Positions 1 through 9,195 of a DNA stretch of 64,000 nt are shown here, one piece after another. This DNA comes from Sphingobacterium daejeonense (GTDB lineage: Bacteria; Bacteroidota; Bacteroidia; Sphingobacteriales; Sphingobacteriaceae), in the NCBI RefSeq assembly GCF_901472535.1, contig NZ_LR590470.1, positions 2,108,001 to 2,172,000 of the forward strand. The letters run 5' to 3'. Position 1 is the first letter of the stretch. Every line of letters starts with the position of its first letter. The notes below the pieces were generated by a model. It saw only the letters and a program-made list of their open reading frames with translations, did not search any database and was not told the DNA's origin. A program made the translations under genes and the position numbers.

Positions 1-12
1 AATATTAAAGTT

Positions 13-660
13 ATGAGAAAATTTAATTTGATTTTATTTTTATTGACTGTTGTAGTATGTTTGAATTCATGTGGGAATTCTGGAAATTCAGAAAGGAGTT
101 CCACTGATACTACTAAATCAGCTATTGACAGACTGGAATTAAAGCCTCTAACCCATGAAATTACATCCAGCCAGTTTCATTTGTATTTTGACATCAGAAG
201 GATTTCTGAAACAGATTCATCGGTATTATACGAAGCGATATCAGAATTTAGCGATGAACCGGTAGGTTTTGATGTTGAAGTATTAAAGAATATCCAACCT
301 GGGATTGAATTAGATGGCGAACCAAATAAGGAAATGGGCTTTAAACAAGGAGCTATTCGCATTACTTCCAATGGGACAAATTCGGATAATTTTGTAAGAG
401 CTCTGGGGGTTTTGTTTAAATTGCCCGTCGATGGAAAGATGACTACAGAAACTTTATCTCCAATGGTTTTTTCTTCAAACAGAGATATGGTAGACCTATC
501 AGCATCTGGAACCTATAATTTCAGATACTTCTTTGACAACAATACCGGACGAAAGGCAGAATTAATTGGAGTAGTTGATACATTTAAATACTCTTTTGAA
601 CTTTATGAAGTTGATTCAACCTTTCGCGCAGCAATTATTTCTGCATTTGAAGGTAAATAA
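13..660 (+). CDS. Predicted lipoprotein of unknown function
   Basis: A 215-residue protein with a short hydrophobic N-terminus ending in a lipobox (LNSC, Cys at about residue 20), followed by a Ser/Thr/Asn-rich linker. It should therefore be a lipid-anchored envelope protein. The rest is polar and probably beta-rich; no catalytic motif or known domain is recognisable. It starts at an ATG close to the window edge, so its operon partners upstream are not visible. A strong intrinsic terminator follows directly (688-713), so it ends its transcription unit. The lipoprotein call is well supported; the function is unknown. Confidence 0.75.
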   Translation: MRKFNLILFLLTVVVCLNSCGNSGNSERSSTDTTKSAIDRLELKPLTHEITSSQFHLYFDIRRISETDSSVLYEAISEFSDEPVGFDVEVLKNIQPGIELDGEPNKEMGFKQGAIRITSNGTNSDNFVRALGVLFKLPVDGKMTTETLSPMVFSSNRDMVDLSASGTYNFRYFFDNNTGRKAELIGVVDTFKYSFELYEVDSTFRAAIISAFEGK

Positions 661-687
661 AACTATTTTTTTAATGTATTTTAGGAG

Positions 688-713
688 GGTCAGTGTTTTG
701 CTGACCTTTTTTT
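688..713 (+). terminator. Intrinsic terminator after the first lipoprotein gene
   Basis: GGTCAG and CTGACC arms (688-693 and 701-706) close a 7-nt loop and are followed by seven T residues. The T run abuts the next ATG at 714, so the next gene needs its own promoter. A TATATTTG box (-7 type) lies just inside that frame near 726. Confidence 0.85.
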
Positions 714-1598
714 ATGTTGAGATCTTATATTTGTAGCTGTTATTTACTACTGACCTTATTATTTCCATTGAGCACAATGGCTCAAGAGGTAATGCATGGT
801 GAGCGTTTTTCAAAAGGAAAGGTTAGTTCACCCGCATTAGGGGAAATTTCTGGAATTGTATCTTCTATAAACAATCCAGGTATGTTTTGGGTCCACAATG
901 ATAGTGGAGATGAAGCAAATATTTACCTTATTGACTCCGTCGCGAATTTAAAGACAACCTATAGGTTGGAGGGAATAAATGCAGTTGATATAGAGGATAT
1001 TGCCTGGGTAGAAGTAGAAGGGAAATCTTATATAGTCTTGGCAGATATTGGTGATAACTTGGCTATAAGGGCAAATATATCTTTATATATCTTCCCCGAA
1101 CCACTCTATAAGTCTAATCAAGTGAATGATACTATTCCGAAAAATGAAATTAATATTAAGACACTGACCTATCCTGGAAAAGCTCGAGATGCTGAAGCCA
1201 TATTTGTTGATCCAATGGATAAACAATTCTACCTAATTTCAAAAAGAGAGTTCAGATCGATCCTATACACTGCAGCTATTTTTGAAACCAATAAGCCGCA
1301 TTTTGTTCTAAAGCCATTAATCAGCTTTCCATTCACATTTATAACAGCAGCAGATATTTCATCTAGGAGAGATGCATTGATTATGAAAAATCTGACATCG
1401 ATATATTACTGGCCATTAAGGAATAACATGTCTATATCAAAAGCATTGAGTGAGGCGTATCTACCTGTTCCATACAAACCAGAACCACAGGGTGAGGCGA
1501 TCACATTTGATAGGGCTTCAGATGGATTTTTCACGATTAGTGAAAGACCATTCGGTTTAGACTCTTATCTTTATTATTATCATATTTCAAAACCATAG
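714..1598 (+). CDS. Secreted protein, probable beta-propeller
   Basis: A 294-residue protein with an N-terminal signal peptide (hydrophobic stretch up to a MAQ cleavage region near residue 24). The early motif EISGIVSS followed by WVHNDSGDEANIYLID, and later ARDAEAIFVDP, are typical of secreted Bacteroidota proteins with a propeller-like fold related to SdiA-regulated and esterase-like phytase families. This is a family-level impression, not an identified enzyme. The ATG sits directly behind a terminator, and a TATATTTG element overlaps the first codons, so the true start could be slightly different; the signal peptide favours 714. Only 4 bp separate it from the esterase downstream, suggesting co-transcription. 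Confidence 0.7.
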   Translation: MLRSYICSCYLLLTLLFPLSTMAQEVMHGERFSKGKVSSPALGEISGIVSSINNPGMFWVHNDSGDEANIYLIDSVANLKTTYRLEGINAVDIEDIAWVEVEGKSYIVLADIGDNLAIRANISLYIFPEPLYKSNQVNDTIPKNEINIKTLTYPGKARDAEAIFVDPMDKQFYLISKREFRSILYTAAIFETNKPHFVLKPLISFPFTFITAADISSRRDALIMKNLTSIYYWPLRNNMSISKALSEAYLPVPYKPEPQGEAITFDRASDGFFTISERPFGLDSYLYYYHISKP

Positions 1599-1602
1599 TT
1601 TT

Positions 1603-2415
1603 ATGAAGACATCCTTGTCATTCTTTTTTTCTCTTTTATTTATAGGATTTGCGCATGCTGCAAAAGTTGATACGCTGAATGTACAAAGTTCAGCAATGAA
1701 TAAAGCCATCAAAACTGTCATTATTCAACCTGAAGGTTCAAAGTCAAAAGAATTTCCAACTTTATATTTATTGCATGGATATTCTGGAAGTTATAAGGAT
1801 TGGGTCAATAAAGTTCCGGCAATCAAAGATTTAGCAGATAGGTTGGGAATTATAATCGTTTGTCCTGATGGTGGATTTGGAAGTTGGTATTGGGATATTC
1901 CAAATGACCAGAACTTTCAATATGAAACTTTTGTTGCCAAGGAATTGGTGGCTTATATTGATCAAAATTATCCAGTAATCAAAGATAGGAGCAAGCGTGG
2001 GATTACAGGATTGAGTATGGGCGGCCATGGTGCTTTATATTTGGCACTCCGTCATCAAGATACCTTTGGTGCTGCAGGAAGCACTGCTGGTGGTGTGGAT
2101 ATTCGTCCGTTTCCAAACAACTGGGATATGGCAAAAAGAATAGGACCCTACGATCAAAATCCTCAAGTATGGGAAGATCATACTGTCATGGAAATGACCC
2201 ACTTGATTAAACCAAAATCATTGGAATTTTTTATAGATTGTGGTACAGAAGACTTCTTTTATCAGGTAAATCGTAAGCTCCATGAAAAATTAACATATTT
2301 AAATGTACCTCATCGTTTTTTAACAATGCCTGGCGCACACAATTGGGATTATTGGAGCAAATCCATTCATTATCAGCTAGTTTTCTTTAATGAGTTCTTT
2401 TCGAAGACTACATAA
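1603..2415 (+). CDS. Secreted esterase, esterase D / S-formylglutathione hydrolase-like
   Basis: A 270-residue alpha/beta hydrolase of the putative esterase family (PF00756), with a signal peptide ending near FAHA (residue 19). The nucleophile elbow GLSMGGHG places the catalytic Ser at residue 138. The acid is probably Asp212 or Asp217 in the DCGTED segment, and His246 lies in PGAHNWDYW. The oxyanion-side motif LLHGYSGS is also present. Length and order of motifs fit the family. It follows the secreted propeller-like gene by 4 bp, so both probably act in the periplasm or outside the cell, on an unknown ester substrate (acetylated sugars are common for this family). Confidence 0.85.
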   Translation: MKTSLSFFFSLLFIGFAHAAKVDTLNVQSSAMNKAIKTVIIQPEGSKSKEFPTLYLLHGYSGSYKDWVNKVPAIKDLADRLGIIIVCPDGGFGSWYWDIPNDQNFQYETFVAKELVAYIDQNYPVIKDRSKRGITGLSMGGHGALYLALRHQDTFGAAGSTAGGVDIRPFPNNWDMAKRIGPYDQNPQVWEDHTVMEMTHLIKPKSLEFFIDCGTEDFFYQVNRKLHEKLTYLNVPHRFLTMPGAHNWDYWSKSIHYQLVFFNEFFSKTT

Positions 2416-2437
2416 GCTGTCTATTTTGGATAATATA

Positions 2438-2468
2438 TTTGCTTTTTTGGATAATTGTAGTACCTTTG
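2438..2468 (+). promoter_or_regulatory. Bacteroidota-type promoter before the TonB receptor
   Basis: TTTG at 2438-2441, a 19-nt spacer and TACCTTTG at 2461-2468 match the -33/-7 consensus (TTTG, 19-21 nt, TAnnTTTG) of Bacteroidota sigma-A promoters. Transcription should start near 2474. Confidence 0.7.
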
Positions 2469-2497
2469 AAACTAGATACGAGATTATAAACCTACGC

Positions 2498-2528
2498 AAG
2501 CCATTTTGATGTTCAGAATGGCTTTTTT
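2498..2528 (+). terminator. Hairpin plus T-run in the receptor leader (possible attenuator)
   Basis: AAGCCATT (2498-2505) pairs with AATGGCTT (2517-2524) and a run of T follows. It lies between the promoter at 2438-2468 and the most likely receptor start at 2539, so it would stop or attenuate the leader transcript about 50 nt from its start. Confidence 0.55.
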
Positions 2529-2538
2529 ACTTTTGGCC

Positions 2539-4895
2539 ATGGATTTGTATTTGCTGAGAAAAAAATCATTGTTCCGAATTGTCTGCCTAAGCCTTCTTGG
2601 AATTTATATTTTACTGTTTAATACTGTTTTAGGTCAAGAGAAATTGACCCTTAGCGGATATATAAAAGATTCTAATTCGGGAGAGAATTTAATTGCTGCA
2701 GTAATCCGGGTAAAAGACCAAAACCTAAATACATATTCCAATAATTACGGTTTCTATTCCTTATCTCTTCCAGCTGGAACATATGAAGTTGAAATTTCAT
2801 TTGTGGGTTATGCCAGCAAAACCGAAACTGTAGAGTTAAATGCTGACCAGCGCAGGAATTTTGAGATTACTCCAAATTCAAGTGTCATCGAAGAAGTCAT
2901 CGTAACTGGTAAAAAGGAAGATGACAATGTTACATCTCCGCAAATGGGAAATTTAAAGTTCACCATGGAAGAACTGAAAATATTCCTGTAGTTTTTGGAG
3001 AGAAAGATATTTTAAAATCCATTCAGTTACTTCCAGGTGTATCTACAGGCGGTGAAGGTAGTTCGAATTTCTATGTGCGTGGAGGTGGTGGTGACCAAAA
3101 CCTGATTCTATTGGATGAAGCTACGGTTTACAATGCTTCCCATTTATTAGGGTTTTTCTCAACGTTCAACTCAGACGCTATTAAGGATGCCAGTCTCTTT
3201 AAGGGTGGTATACCCGCTCAATATGGAGGCAGAATTTCATCTGTCATGGATATCAGTATGCTGGATGGTAACAACAAGAAATTCAGTGCTGAAGGTGGTA
3301 TTGGTTTGATTGCCTCTCGCTTAAAGCTGGAAGGACCTATTGTAAAAGATAAAAGTTCATTTATGATCAGTGGTAGAAGGACTTATGCTGACTTATTTTT
3401 AAAGCTTTCACCTGATGAAACAACTAAAAAAAGCAAGCTTTATTTCTACGATTTGAATGCAAAGATGAACTATAAATTGAATGATCGCAATACGCTATAT
3501 CTTTCAGGTTATTTTGGCAAGGATGATTTAGGTTACGGTGATTTATTTGGTTTTGACTGGGGAAATGCGACTGCTACAGTTCGTTGGAATTCTGTTATAA
3601 ATTCTCAGTTATTTTCTAACACTTCATTGATCTATAGTGATTTTGCATACAATGTTAACGTTAGCAATGATGATTCTGACTTTAAGATTGCCTCCAAGAT
3701 CCGAAACTGGAATTTCAAACAGGATTTCTCCTATTACTCAACCAATAACAATACCTTGAGATTTGGGGTTAACCTTCATCAACAAAGTATTAAACCAGCA
3801 AGTCTTGAGGCACAGGAAGGTTCTGAAGTAAATTCGGTGAGTGTGGATAGCAGACAAGGTATTGAAGCTGCAGCTTATGTTTCGCATGAATGGAAGCCAT
3901 TTGACAAATTATCTATGATCTATGGTATTCGATTTAGTGATTTTATGGTTATGGGTCCAGGTTCATTTTATGATTTTGATGAAGATGGTGAGCCTATTTC
4001 AGAAACCCATTACGATCGCGTTATAGCAAAACATTATTTCAATTTCGAGCCAAGGTTATCCCTTTCTTATATTTTAAATCCTAACAATAGCATCAAAGCA
4101 AGTTACAATAGAATTTCACAGAACTTACATCAATTGACCAATACGACCTCAAGTTTGCCAACTGATCAATACGTTGTGAGCAGCTTAAATATCAAGCCTC
4201 AAATTGCAGATCAAGTGGCTTTGGGTTATTTCAGGAACTTTAACAATAATACGTATGAGTTTTCTGTTGAGAGCTATTATAAGTTTATGGATAATCAGAT
4301 TGATTTCAGAAATGGAGCAGATCTGCAAGCCAATAAATATATGGAGGGCGATCTATTGTACGGAATTGGAAGATCTTATGGTGCTGAGTTCTTGTTGAGA
4401 AAAAATAAAGGTAGGTTAACCGGTTGGTTGGCATATACCTTAGCAAAAAGTGAACGACAATTTGATCAGATAAATGATGGAAATTGGTTTAATGCTCGTC
4501 AAGATCGAACTCATGATATTTCATTGGTTGGAATATTTCAATTGAGTAAAAAATGGACGTTAGGTGCTACTTTTGTTTACTATACAGGTAATGCAATTAC
4601 TTTCCCGAGTGGTAAATATCAAGTTGATGGTACAACGATGTTCTATTATACAGAGCGTAATGGCTATAGGATGCCAGATTATCACCGTTTAGATTTATCA
4701 GCTACTTATGAGCCAAAGAAAGAAAATAAGCGGTTCCATTCTAGCTGGTCATTTGGAGTTTACAATGCATATAACCACAAGAATGCCTATATCATTGATT
4801 TCAGGGAAAATGAACAGAACCCAAATATTACAGAAGCTTATCGTATAGCTTTATTTGGAGCAATTCCTTCAGTTACTTGGAACTTTAAATTTTAA
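2539..4895 (+). CDS. TonB-dependent receptor with carboxypeptidase-like N-domain (frameshifted)
   Basis: Outer-membrane TonB-dependent transporter. After a signal region ending near GQEK comes a CarboxypepD_reg-like domain (LSGYIKDSNSGENLIAAVIRV to VIEEVIVTG), a plug (LPGVSTGGEGSSNFYVRGGG, LLDEATVYN, FKGGIPAQYGGRISSVMD) and a beta-barrel ending in WNFKF with the terminal aromatic residue. The frame breaks at the A run 2977-2980: adding one A converts the premature LKIFL stop into KNIPVVFGEKDILKSIQLLPGV and gives about 785 residues, normal for the family. ATGs at 2509 and 2518 are possible, but they sit inside a terminator-like hairpin, so 2539 is preferred. The next gene is the usual DUF4249 partner. 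Substrate unknown; no SusD is nearby. Confidence 0.85.
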
Positions 4896-4899
4896 AATC

Positions 4900-5721
4900 A
4901 TGATAAAAAGACCATTATATAGATTTTTACTTTTCAGCTTTTTATTGATTTTAACTAGCTGTGAAGACCTTATAGATATCGATCTAAACAGTGCAAATCC
5001 AAAAGTTGTAATTGTCGCTGACATCAACAATGAAGAAAAGACGCATGAAATCCTTATCAGTAAAACGGTGAATTTTGATGATGAGAGACCTAATGATCCT
5101 GTGGATGATGCGTTAGTCTACATAAGGTTGGGCAATGGAAGGGTTTATCAATTTGTTTCTGCTGGTGGAGGAAGGTATATTAATACCGATATTCCAATGG
5201 CGATGGGAGAGACCTATAATCTAGTAGTTCAAGTAGATGGTGAGGAATATACTTCAACAACACGCATGTTGGCCTATATAGATATTGATTCTATTGGTGT
5301 GACAGAAGAAAATATTTTCAACGAGGATTTTTATTTTATCAATTTAAAATTCAATGATCCTGAAGGGGAAGCGAACTACTATCGTTATAGTATGTCTATC
5401 AATAACAAGCCTTTTAAATTCAATGCTGTGTTTTCGGATAAATTCAACGATGGCAATGAGTGGACTCATCAATTGGGCAGCGATGGGAGTGGAAATGATA
5501 TTAAACCCGGAGATAATCTGAGAATCAGACGGCAGATCATTACAAAAGAGGTTTTTAATTATTGGTCAGAATATGCTAGCACCAATCCTGGTAGTGCGGC
5601 ACCGGGAAATCCAACATCTAATATAAGCAATGATGCACTAGGATATTTCAGCGTCAGCAGTGTTAGAGATTATACAGTAGATATCGCTCCCAAACCCGCA
5701 GACCCTGAATCAGGGAACTAA
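4900..5721 (+). CDS. DUF4249 lipoprotein, TonB-receptor partner
   Basis: A 273-residue lipoprotein starting at the ATG 4 bp after the receptor stop; an in-frame upstream start inside the receptor is unlikely. The signal ends in a lipobox (LILTSC), then EDLIDIDL, typical of DUF4249 proteins. These proteins are encoded right behind TonB-dependent receptors in Bacteroidota and are thought to be surface-exposed partners for uptake, by analogy with SusD; the ligand is unknown. The last 12 bp overlap the end of the convergent deacetylase gene, so the two transcripts would overlap tail to tail. Confidence 0.85.
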   Translation: MIKRPLYRFLLFSFLLILTSCEDLIDIDLNSANPKVVIVADINNEEKTHEILISKTVNFDDERPNDPVDDALVYIRLGNGRVYQFVSAGGGRYINTDIPMAMGETYNLVVQVDGEEYTSTTRMLAYIDIDSIGVTEENIFNEDFYFINLKFNDPEGEANYYRYSMSINNKPFKFNAVFSDKFNDGNEWTHQLGSDGSGNDIKPGDNLRIRRQIITKEVFNYWSEYASTNPGSAAPGNPTSNISNDALGYFSVSSVRDYTVDIAPKPADPESGN

Positions 5722-6324
5722 GGTTTTGAATTGATAACCTTGCTCAATTAGATAGTCAATGCTTTTGGGCAAGGCGTATTTAACATTGTTAATGGCTTTG
5801 ATATTATCGTGAAATACGATAATACTACCGTTACGGGTTTTATCGATGCAATTCTTATAGCATTGCTGGGGGGTGATTTCCTGATCATAATCGCCAGTCA
5901 ATACATCCCACATCACAATCTTAAAATCCTTTGCCAATTCTTTCATTTGTGATTTTTTAGCTCTTCCGTAAGGAGGTCTAAATAAATTTGTCTGAGTAAG
6001 CTCTTGACATTGATTAATGTTGTCAAAATAATCTTTGTCTTCGGTGTTCCAGCCTCTTAAATGGTTATAAGTGTGATTACCTACCACATGACCTTCGTCC
6101 AATAGCCTTTTGAAAATTTCTGGATGTTTTTTGATGTTTTCACCCACACAAAAGAACGAAGCTTTCACATTCTTTTCTTTCAGGCAGTCTAATATCCAAG
6201 GCGTGATTTCTGGGATTGGTCCATCATCAAATGTTAAGTAAATATTATTTTTATTCTTATCCTCTCTCCAAATCGCTTCTGGATAAATGTATTTGAGGAT
6301 AAAAATGGGGCGGACAAAATGCAT
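5710..6324 (-). CDS. Polysaccharide deacetylase (NodB domain)
   Basis: A 204-residue carbohydrate esterase family 4 protein. Visible NodB motifs in order: TFDDGP (metal-binding and catalytic Asp pair), HTYNH (metal-binding His pair), RPPYG, a W-D pair near VMWDVLTGD, and a C-terminal IVFHD. No clear signal peptide is seen; the N-terminus (MHFVRPIFILKYIYPEAIW) is only mildly hydrophobic, as in several short Bacteroidota homologues that follow a membrane or cytoplasmic location. It probably removes acetyl groups from N-acetylglucosamine in cell-wall or capsule material. Single gene, divergent from the helix-hairpin-helix gene upstream. Confidence 0.9.
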   Translation of the reverse strand: MHFVRPIFILKYIYPEAIWREDKNKNNIYLTFDDGPIPEITPWILDCLKEKNVKASFFCVGENIKKHPEIFKRLLDEGHVVGNHTYNHLRGWNTEDKDYFDNINQCQELTQTNLFRPPYGRAKKSQMKELAKDFKIVMWDVLTGDYDQEITPQQCYKNCIDKTRNGSIIVFHDNIKAINNVKYALPKSIDYLIEQGYQFKTLVP

Positions 6325-6394
6325 ATTGCAACTATCAGATATTTTTACAAATTTAATAAAGTTTTAGGATTGAAGGTAAGTTTCCTGGGGATAG

Positions 6395-7309
6395 ATGAAA
6401 AAGCTAATCGAGTTCTTTCAATTGACCAGAAAAGAACAAAGAGGAATGTTCTTGTTAATCCTTCTAAATTCTCTACTGCTAACCGTTAACATTTTTCTTC
6501 CTGTCTTCCATAAACAAAAAGATATTCAATTCAGTATGGAAGAAATGGCTTTTTCAAAAGAATCTACATCGAAACCAGCACCTGCCTCTTATATAAAATC
6601 TAAGCAAAATAAACACAAACACAATAAGAAAAGCAGTCAGGAATTATTTAAGTTCAATCCAAATGTGTTGGATAAGGCTGGCTGGGTTAAGTTAGGGCTT
6701 AGTGATAAGCAAGCGCAAGTAGTTCTAAATTATAGAGAAAAAGGAGGTGTTTTCAAAAATAGAGATGATCTGAAAAAAATATACGTTCTTGACGAGGAAT
6801 TATTAGTTGATTTGTTGCCATTTGTTGAAATCCCGCAGACAGATAATGAGATCCGAAAGCCCACAGTTCTCAAAGATAAAATTAGCAAAGACAATTACAT
6901 GAATTTAGGTATCGATATTAATTTGGCTGATAGTTCTGAATTTATGAAACTGAAGGGGATAGGACCTGTATTTTCAAGTAGGATAATCAAATTTAGGGAT
7001 GCATTAGGCGGATTTGTGAAAACGGAACAATTGTCAGAAATATATGGGTTGCCCGAAGAAACTTACCAGCATATTTTTCCTAAACTAACTGTAGACAGAT
7101 CAGATGTTAAATTATTAAAAATTAACGTTATATCGGTGTCTGAATTATCTAAACATCCTTATGTTACTTATAAGCAAGCACAAACAATTATCAACTATAG
7201 AAATCAGCATGGAGGTTTTAATAGGGTTGAAGATTTGTCGAAAATTCATTCTTTAGATGAGGATTTTTTCCGTAAAATTGAATTTTATTTGGATTTTACC
7301 GAACATTAA
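6395..7309 (+). CDS. Membrane-anchored protein with three helix-hairpin-helix repeats (ComEA-like)
   Basis: A 304-residue protein. One transmembrane helix (about residues 19-38, MFLLILLNSLLLTVNIFLP) is followed by a Lys/Ser-rich linker and three helix-hairpin-helix repeats of the ComEA type: around residues 88-140 (WVKLGLSDKQAQVVLNYREK), 175-230 (INLADSSEFMKLKGIGPVFS) and 240-300 (KINVISVSELSKHPYVTYKQ). Such domains bind DNA non-specifically in ComEA, the DNA-uptake receptor. With the anchor at the N-terminus the repeats would face the periplasm. It may take part in DNA uptake or in envelope organisation; this is inference. Its stop overlaps the apt start by one base (TAATG), so the two are co-translated. 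Confidence 0.75.
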   Translation: MKKLIEFFQLTRKEQRGMFLLILLNSLLLTVNIFLPVFHKQKDIQFSMEEMAFSKESTSKPAPASYIKSKQNKHKHNKKSSQELFKFNPNVLDKAGWVKLGLSDKQAQVVLNYREKGGVFKNRDDLKKIYVLDEELLVDLLPFVEIPQTDNEIRKPTVLKDKISKDNYMNLGIDINLADSSEFMKLKGIGPVFSSRIIKFRDALGGFVKTEQLSEIYGLPEETYQHIFPKLTVDRSDVKLLKINVISVSELSKHPYVTYKQAQTIINYRNQHGGFNRVEDLSKIHSLDEDFFRKIEFYLDFTEH

Positions 7310-7839
7310 TGATTGAAGAACAGCTTAAAGCCTTTATCCGTGACATTCCGGATTTTCCCCAACCGGGAATTGTTTTTAAAGATATTACCCCCTTACTGCA
7401 GCAGCCAGAGGTTGTGAAATTGGCCGTTAAAGAGTTTGTCAGGAAACTTGAGGGCATTGAGATTGACGTAATAGCTGGAATTGAAAGTAGAGGGTTCTTG
7501 TTTGGTTTTCTGCTTGCTCAAGAAATGAACAAACCATTTGTTCCTATCCGTAAGCAAGGAAAATTACCTTTTCATACCATTTCAGAATCTTATAAATTGG
7601 AATATGGTCAAGCAACGATAGAAATGCATGAAGACGCCATTAAAAAAGGTACTAAAGTTTTAATGCACGATGACTTGCTAGCTACCGGTGGAACTGTCGT
7701 CGCAGCCAGTAAATTGGTCGAAAAATTAGGCGGTGTAATTGCTGGATATTCCTTTGTTATCAGTCTTGATTTTTTACAGAGCGCTGGTCGACTAACGAGA
7801 TTTAGTGAAAATATTGTTTCTCTGGTGCATTATGACTAG
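7309..7839 (+). CDS. apt: Adenine phosphoribosyltransferase
   Basis: A 176-residue enzyme of purine salvage that makes AMP from adenine and PRPP in the cytoplasm. The N-terminal segment IRDIPDFPQPGIVFKDITPLL and the residues AGIESRGFLFG are hallmarks of Apt. The PRPP-binding loop is VLMHDDLLATGGTV near residues 119-132. Length is typical. It overlaps the preceding helix-hairpin-helix gene by one base (TAATG). A 33-bp heptamer repeat tract (7851-7883) follows the stop almost directly. Confidence 0.95.
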   Translation: MIEEQLKAFIRDIPDFPQPGIVFKDITPLLQQPEVVKLAVKEFVRKLEGIEIDVIAGIESRGFLFGFLLAQEMNKPFVPIRKQGKLPFHTISESYKLEYGQATIEMHEDAIKKGTKVLMHDDLLATGGTVVAASKLVEKLGGVIAGYSFVISLDFLQSAGRLTRFSENIVSLVHYD

Positions 7840-7850
7840 ACAGTATTCGA

Positions 7851-7883
7851 TAGACATTAGACATAAGACATAAGACATTAGAC
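7851..7883 (+). repeat. 33-bp heptamer tract (TAGACAT/AAGACAT), copy 1
   Basis: Units TAGACAT, TAGACAT, AAGACAT, AAGACAT and TAGAC in tandem, period 7. Other copies of almost the same length occur at 14433, 14779, 15203 (inverted), 34069, 62698, 63188 and 63295 (inverted). This copy stands alone, 12 bp after the apt stop. Confidence 0.85.
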
Positions 7884-7924
7884 CGGGTATAGTTTGTCAG
7901 TAATTTATAAGCGAAAAACTGGAA

Positions 7925-7963
7925 AATTTACACACACGCAATACTTGAATAATTTACACACAC
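7925..7963 (+). repeat. Two direct repeats AATTTACACACAC before the TerC gene
   Basis: AATTTACACACAC occurs at 7925-7937 and again at 7951-7963, 26 bp apart centre to centre, about 70-100 bp upstream of the TerC-family start. Spacing of about two and a half helical turns could fit a regulator-binding pair, but no regulator is known; the call is only that of a repeat. Confidence 0.5.
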
Positions 7964-8029
7964 ACTACTAAAAGAATTTATAATTACATTAACTGGTATA
8001 ATTAATAATCACACAACTAGAATAATTTT

Positions 8030-8802
8030 ATGGAATGGATATCGGATCCTAATATTTGGATTTCATTTTTAACCTTGACGGTCTTGGAGATTGTCCTGGG
8101 TATTGACAACATTGTATTTATCTCAATACAAAGTGCAAAGTTGCCAGTAGAGCAACAGAAGAAAGCTAGGCAATTGGGATTGCTATTGGCATTGGTTATG
8201 CGGGTAGGATTGTTGTTTTCGATCAAATGGATTATGGGCTTAACGGCGCCATTTATTAATTTGGCGGATACCATTGGTGTTGACCACCCTGAATGGAGCC
8301 GCTATCTACAATTGTCAGGAAGAGACTTGATCTTGTTTATTGGAGGTTTGTTCCTGATCTATAAATCTACAACCGAAATTCATCATAAAGTAGAAGGACA
8401 TACTGAATCAGCAAAAGCAAGGAATAAACCTGCTACATTCGCGAATGTCATTGTACAGATTATTATACTGGATTTGGTGTTCTCATTGGATTCCGTTATT
8501 ACTGCTGTAGGGATGGTGGACAGCATCGGGGTAATGGTTGCTGCCGTAATTGTAGCAGTAGGAATAATGTTGATTTCAGCAGAAGGTATCTCAAAATTTG
8601 TTAATGATTATCCATCCGTTAAGATGTTGGCATTAGCTTTCTTATTATTGATCGGGGTATCTCTTACCGCAGAAGCTTTCGACCAACATATCCCTAAAGG
8701 ATATATTTATTTCGCAATGGCATTCTCCGTATTGGTTGAGTTCTTGAATATCAGGTCTGAGAAAAAGCTCAATTGCAATTGGAAGAGGAGAAAAAGGCAT
8801 AG
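8030..8802 (+). CDS. TerC family integral membrane protein (frameshifted at its end)
   Basis: A protein with about seven membrane helices. The acidic membrane motifs EIVLGIDNIVFI and DLVFSLDSVITA, each with a conserved Asp, mark the TerC/Alx family, which is linked to metal (manganese or calcium) export at the membrane and protein metalation. As read, the frame runs on to 8872 with a strange tail of repeated YE-WDLR words translated from the heptamer repeat behind the gene. Adding one G after 8767 gives the acidic tail AQLQLEEEKKA and a stop at 8800-8802, for a 257-residue protein, which is the normal family form. The long tail is therefore an artefact of an indel. Confidence 0.85.
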
Positions 8803-8805
8803 ACT

Positions 8806-8872
8806 AGATGTGGGATATGAGATTTGGGATTTGAGGTCAGATGTGAGATATGAGATGTGGGATTTGAGATAG
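8806..8872 (+). repeat. Heptamer tract, GGATTTG/AGATATG family, forward arm
   Basis: Degenerate 7-bp units such as AGATGTG, GGATATG, AGATTTG and GGATTTG run over about 67 bp. The inverted counterpart is at 9196-9231, so the pair flanks the hairpin block in between. Confidence 0.75.
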
Positions 8873-8979
8873 AAAACGTGAAATAAAGTCTATTTACCTT
8901 CGGTGGTTGAGCGGAATTTTAACGCAAGTGATCCAAAGCACAAAACCCGCGCACAACACTTGCGCTAGCACAGCTGAAG

Positions 8980-9003
8980 ATGGTTGGTGGAGACACCAAC
9001 CAT
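8980..9003 (+). repeat. Hairpin ATGGTTGGTG-GAGA-CACCAACCAT, copy 1
   Basis: Perfect 10-bp inverted repeat with a GAGA loop, preceded by the conserved lead-in ACTTGCGCTAGC (8958-8969) and AGCTGAAG. It is the first of at least eight copies of this hairpin family in the window. Confidence 0.85.
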
Positions 9004-9077
9004 GGCGTTTTGAGCCGAAGCACCCGTCATTCATCCGCACAGAGCGTGTGCAAAACACTTGGCTAGCTCAGCTAAAG

Positions 9078-9101
9078 ATGGTTGGTGGAGACACCAACCA
9101 T
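9078..9101 (+). repeat. Hairpin ATGGTTGGTG-GAGA-CACCAACCAT, copy 2
   Basis: Identical to the copy at 8980-9003, 98 bp further on, again preceded by a CTAGCTCAGCTAAAG-type lead-in. The two copies form a direct repeat inside the block flanked by inverted heptamer tracts. Confidence 0.85.
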
Positions 9102-9195
9102 GGCGTTCTGCCCGCGCTCAACACTTCGATACCTAAGGATGAATCATCGTTCCGAAAAAATATGAGATTAATCATTCCGCTTAATATTCTTTCTA

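Noticed and set aside
7840..8029. yybP-ykoY (manganese) riboswitch before the TerC gene
   Set aside because: None of the conserved riboswitch sequence elements could be found; only two direct repeats are present.
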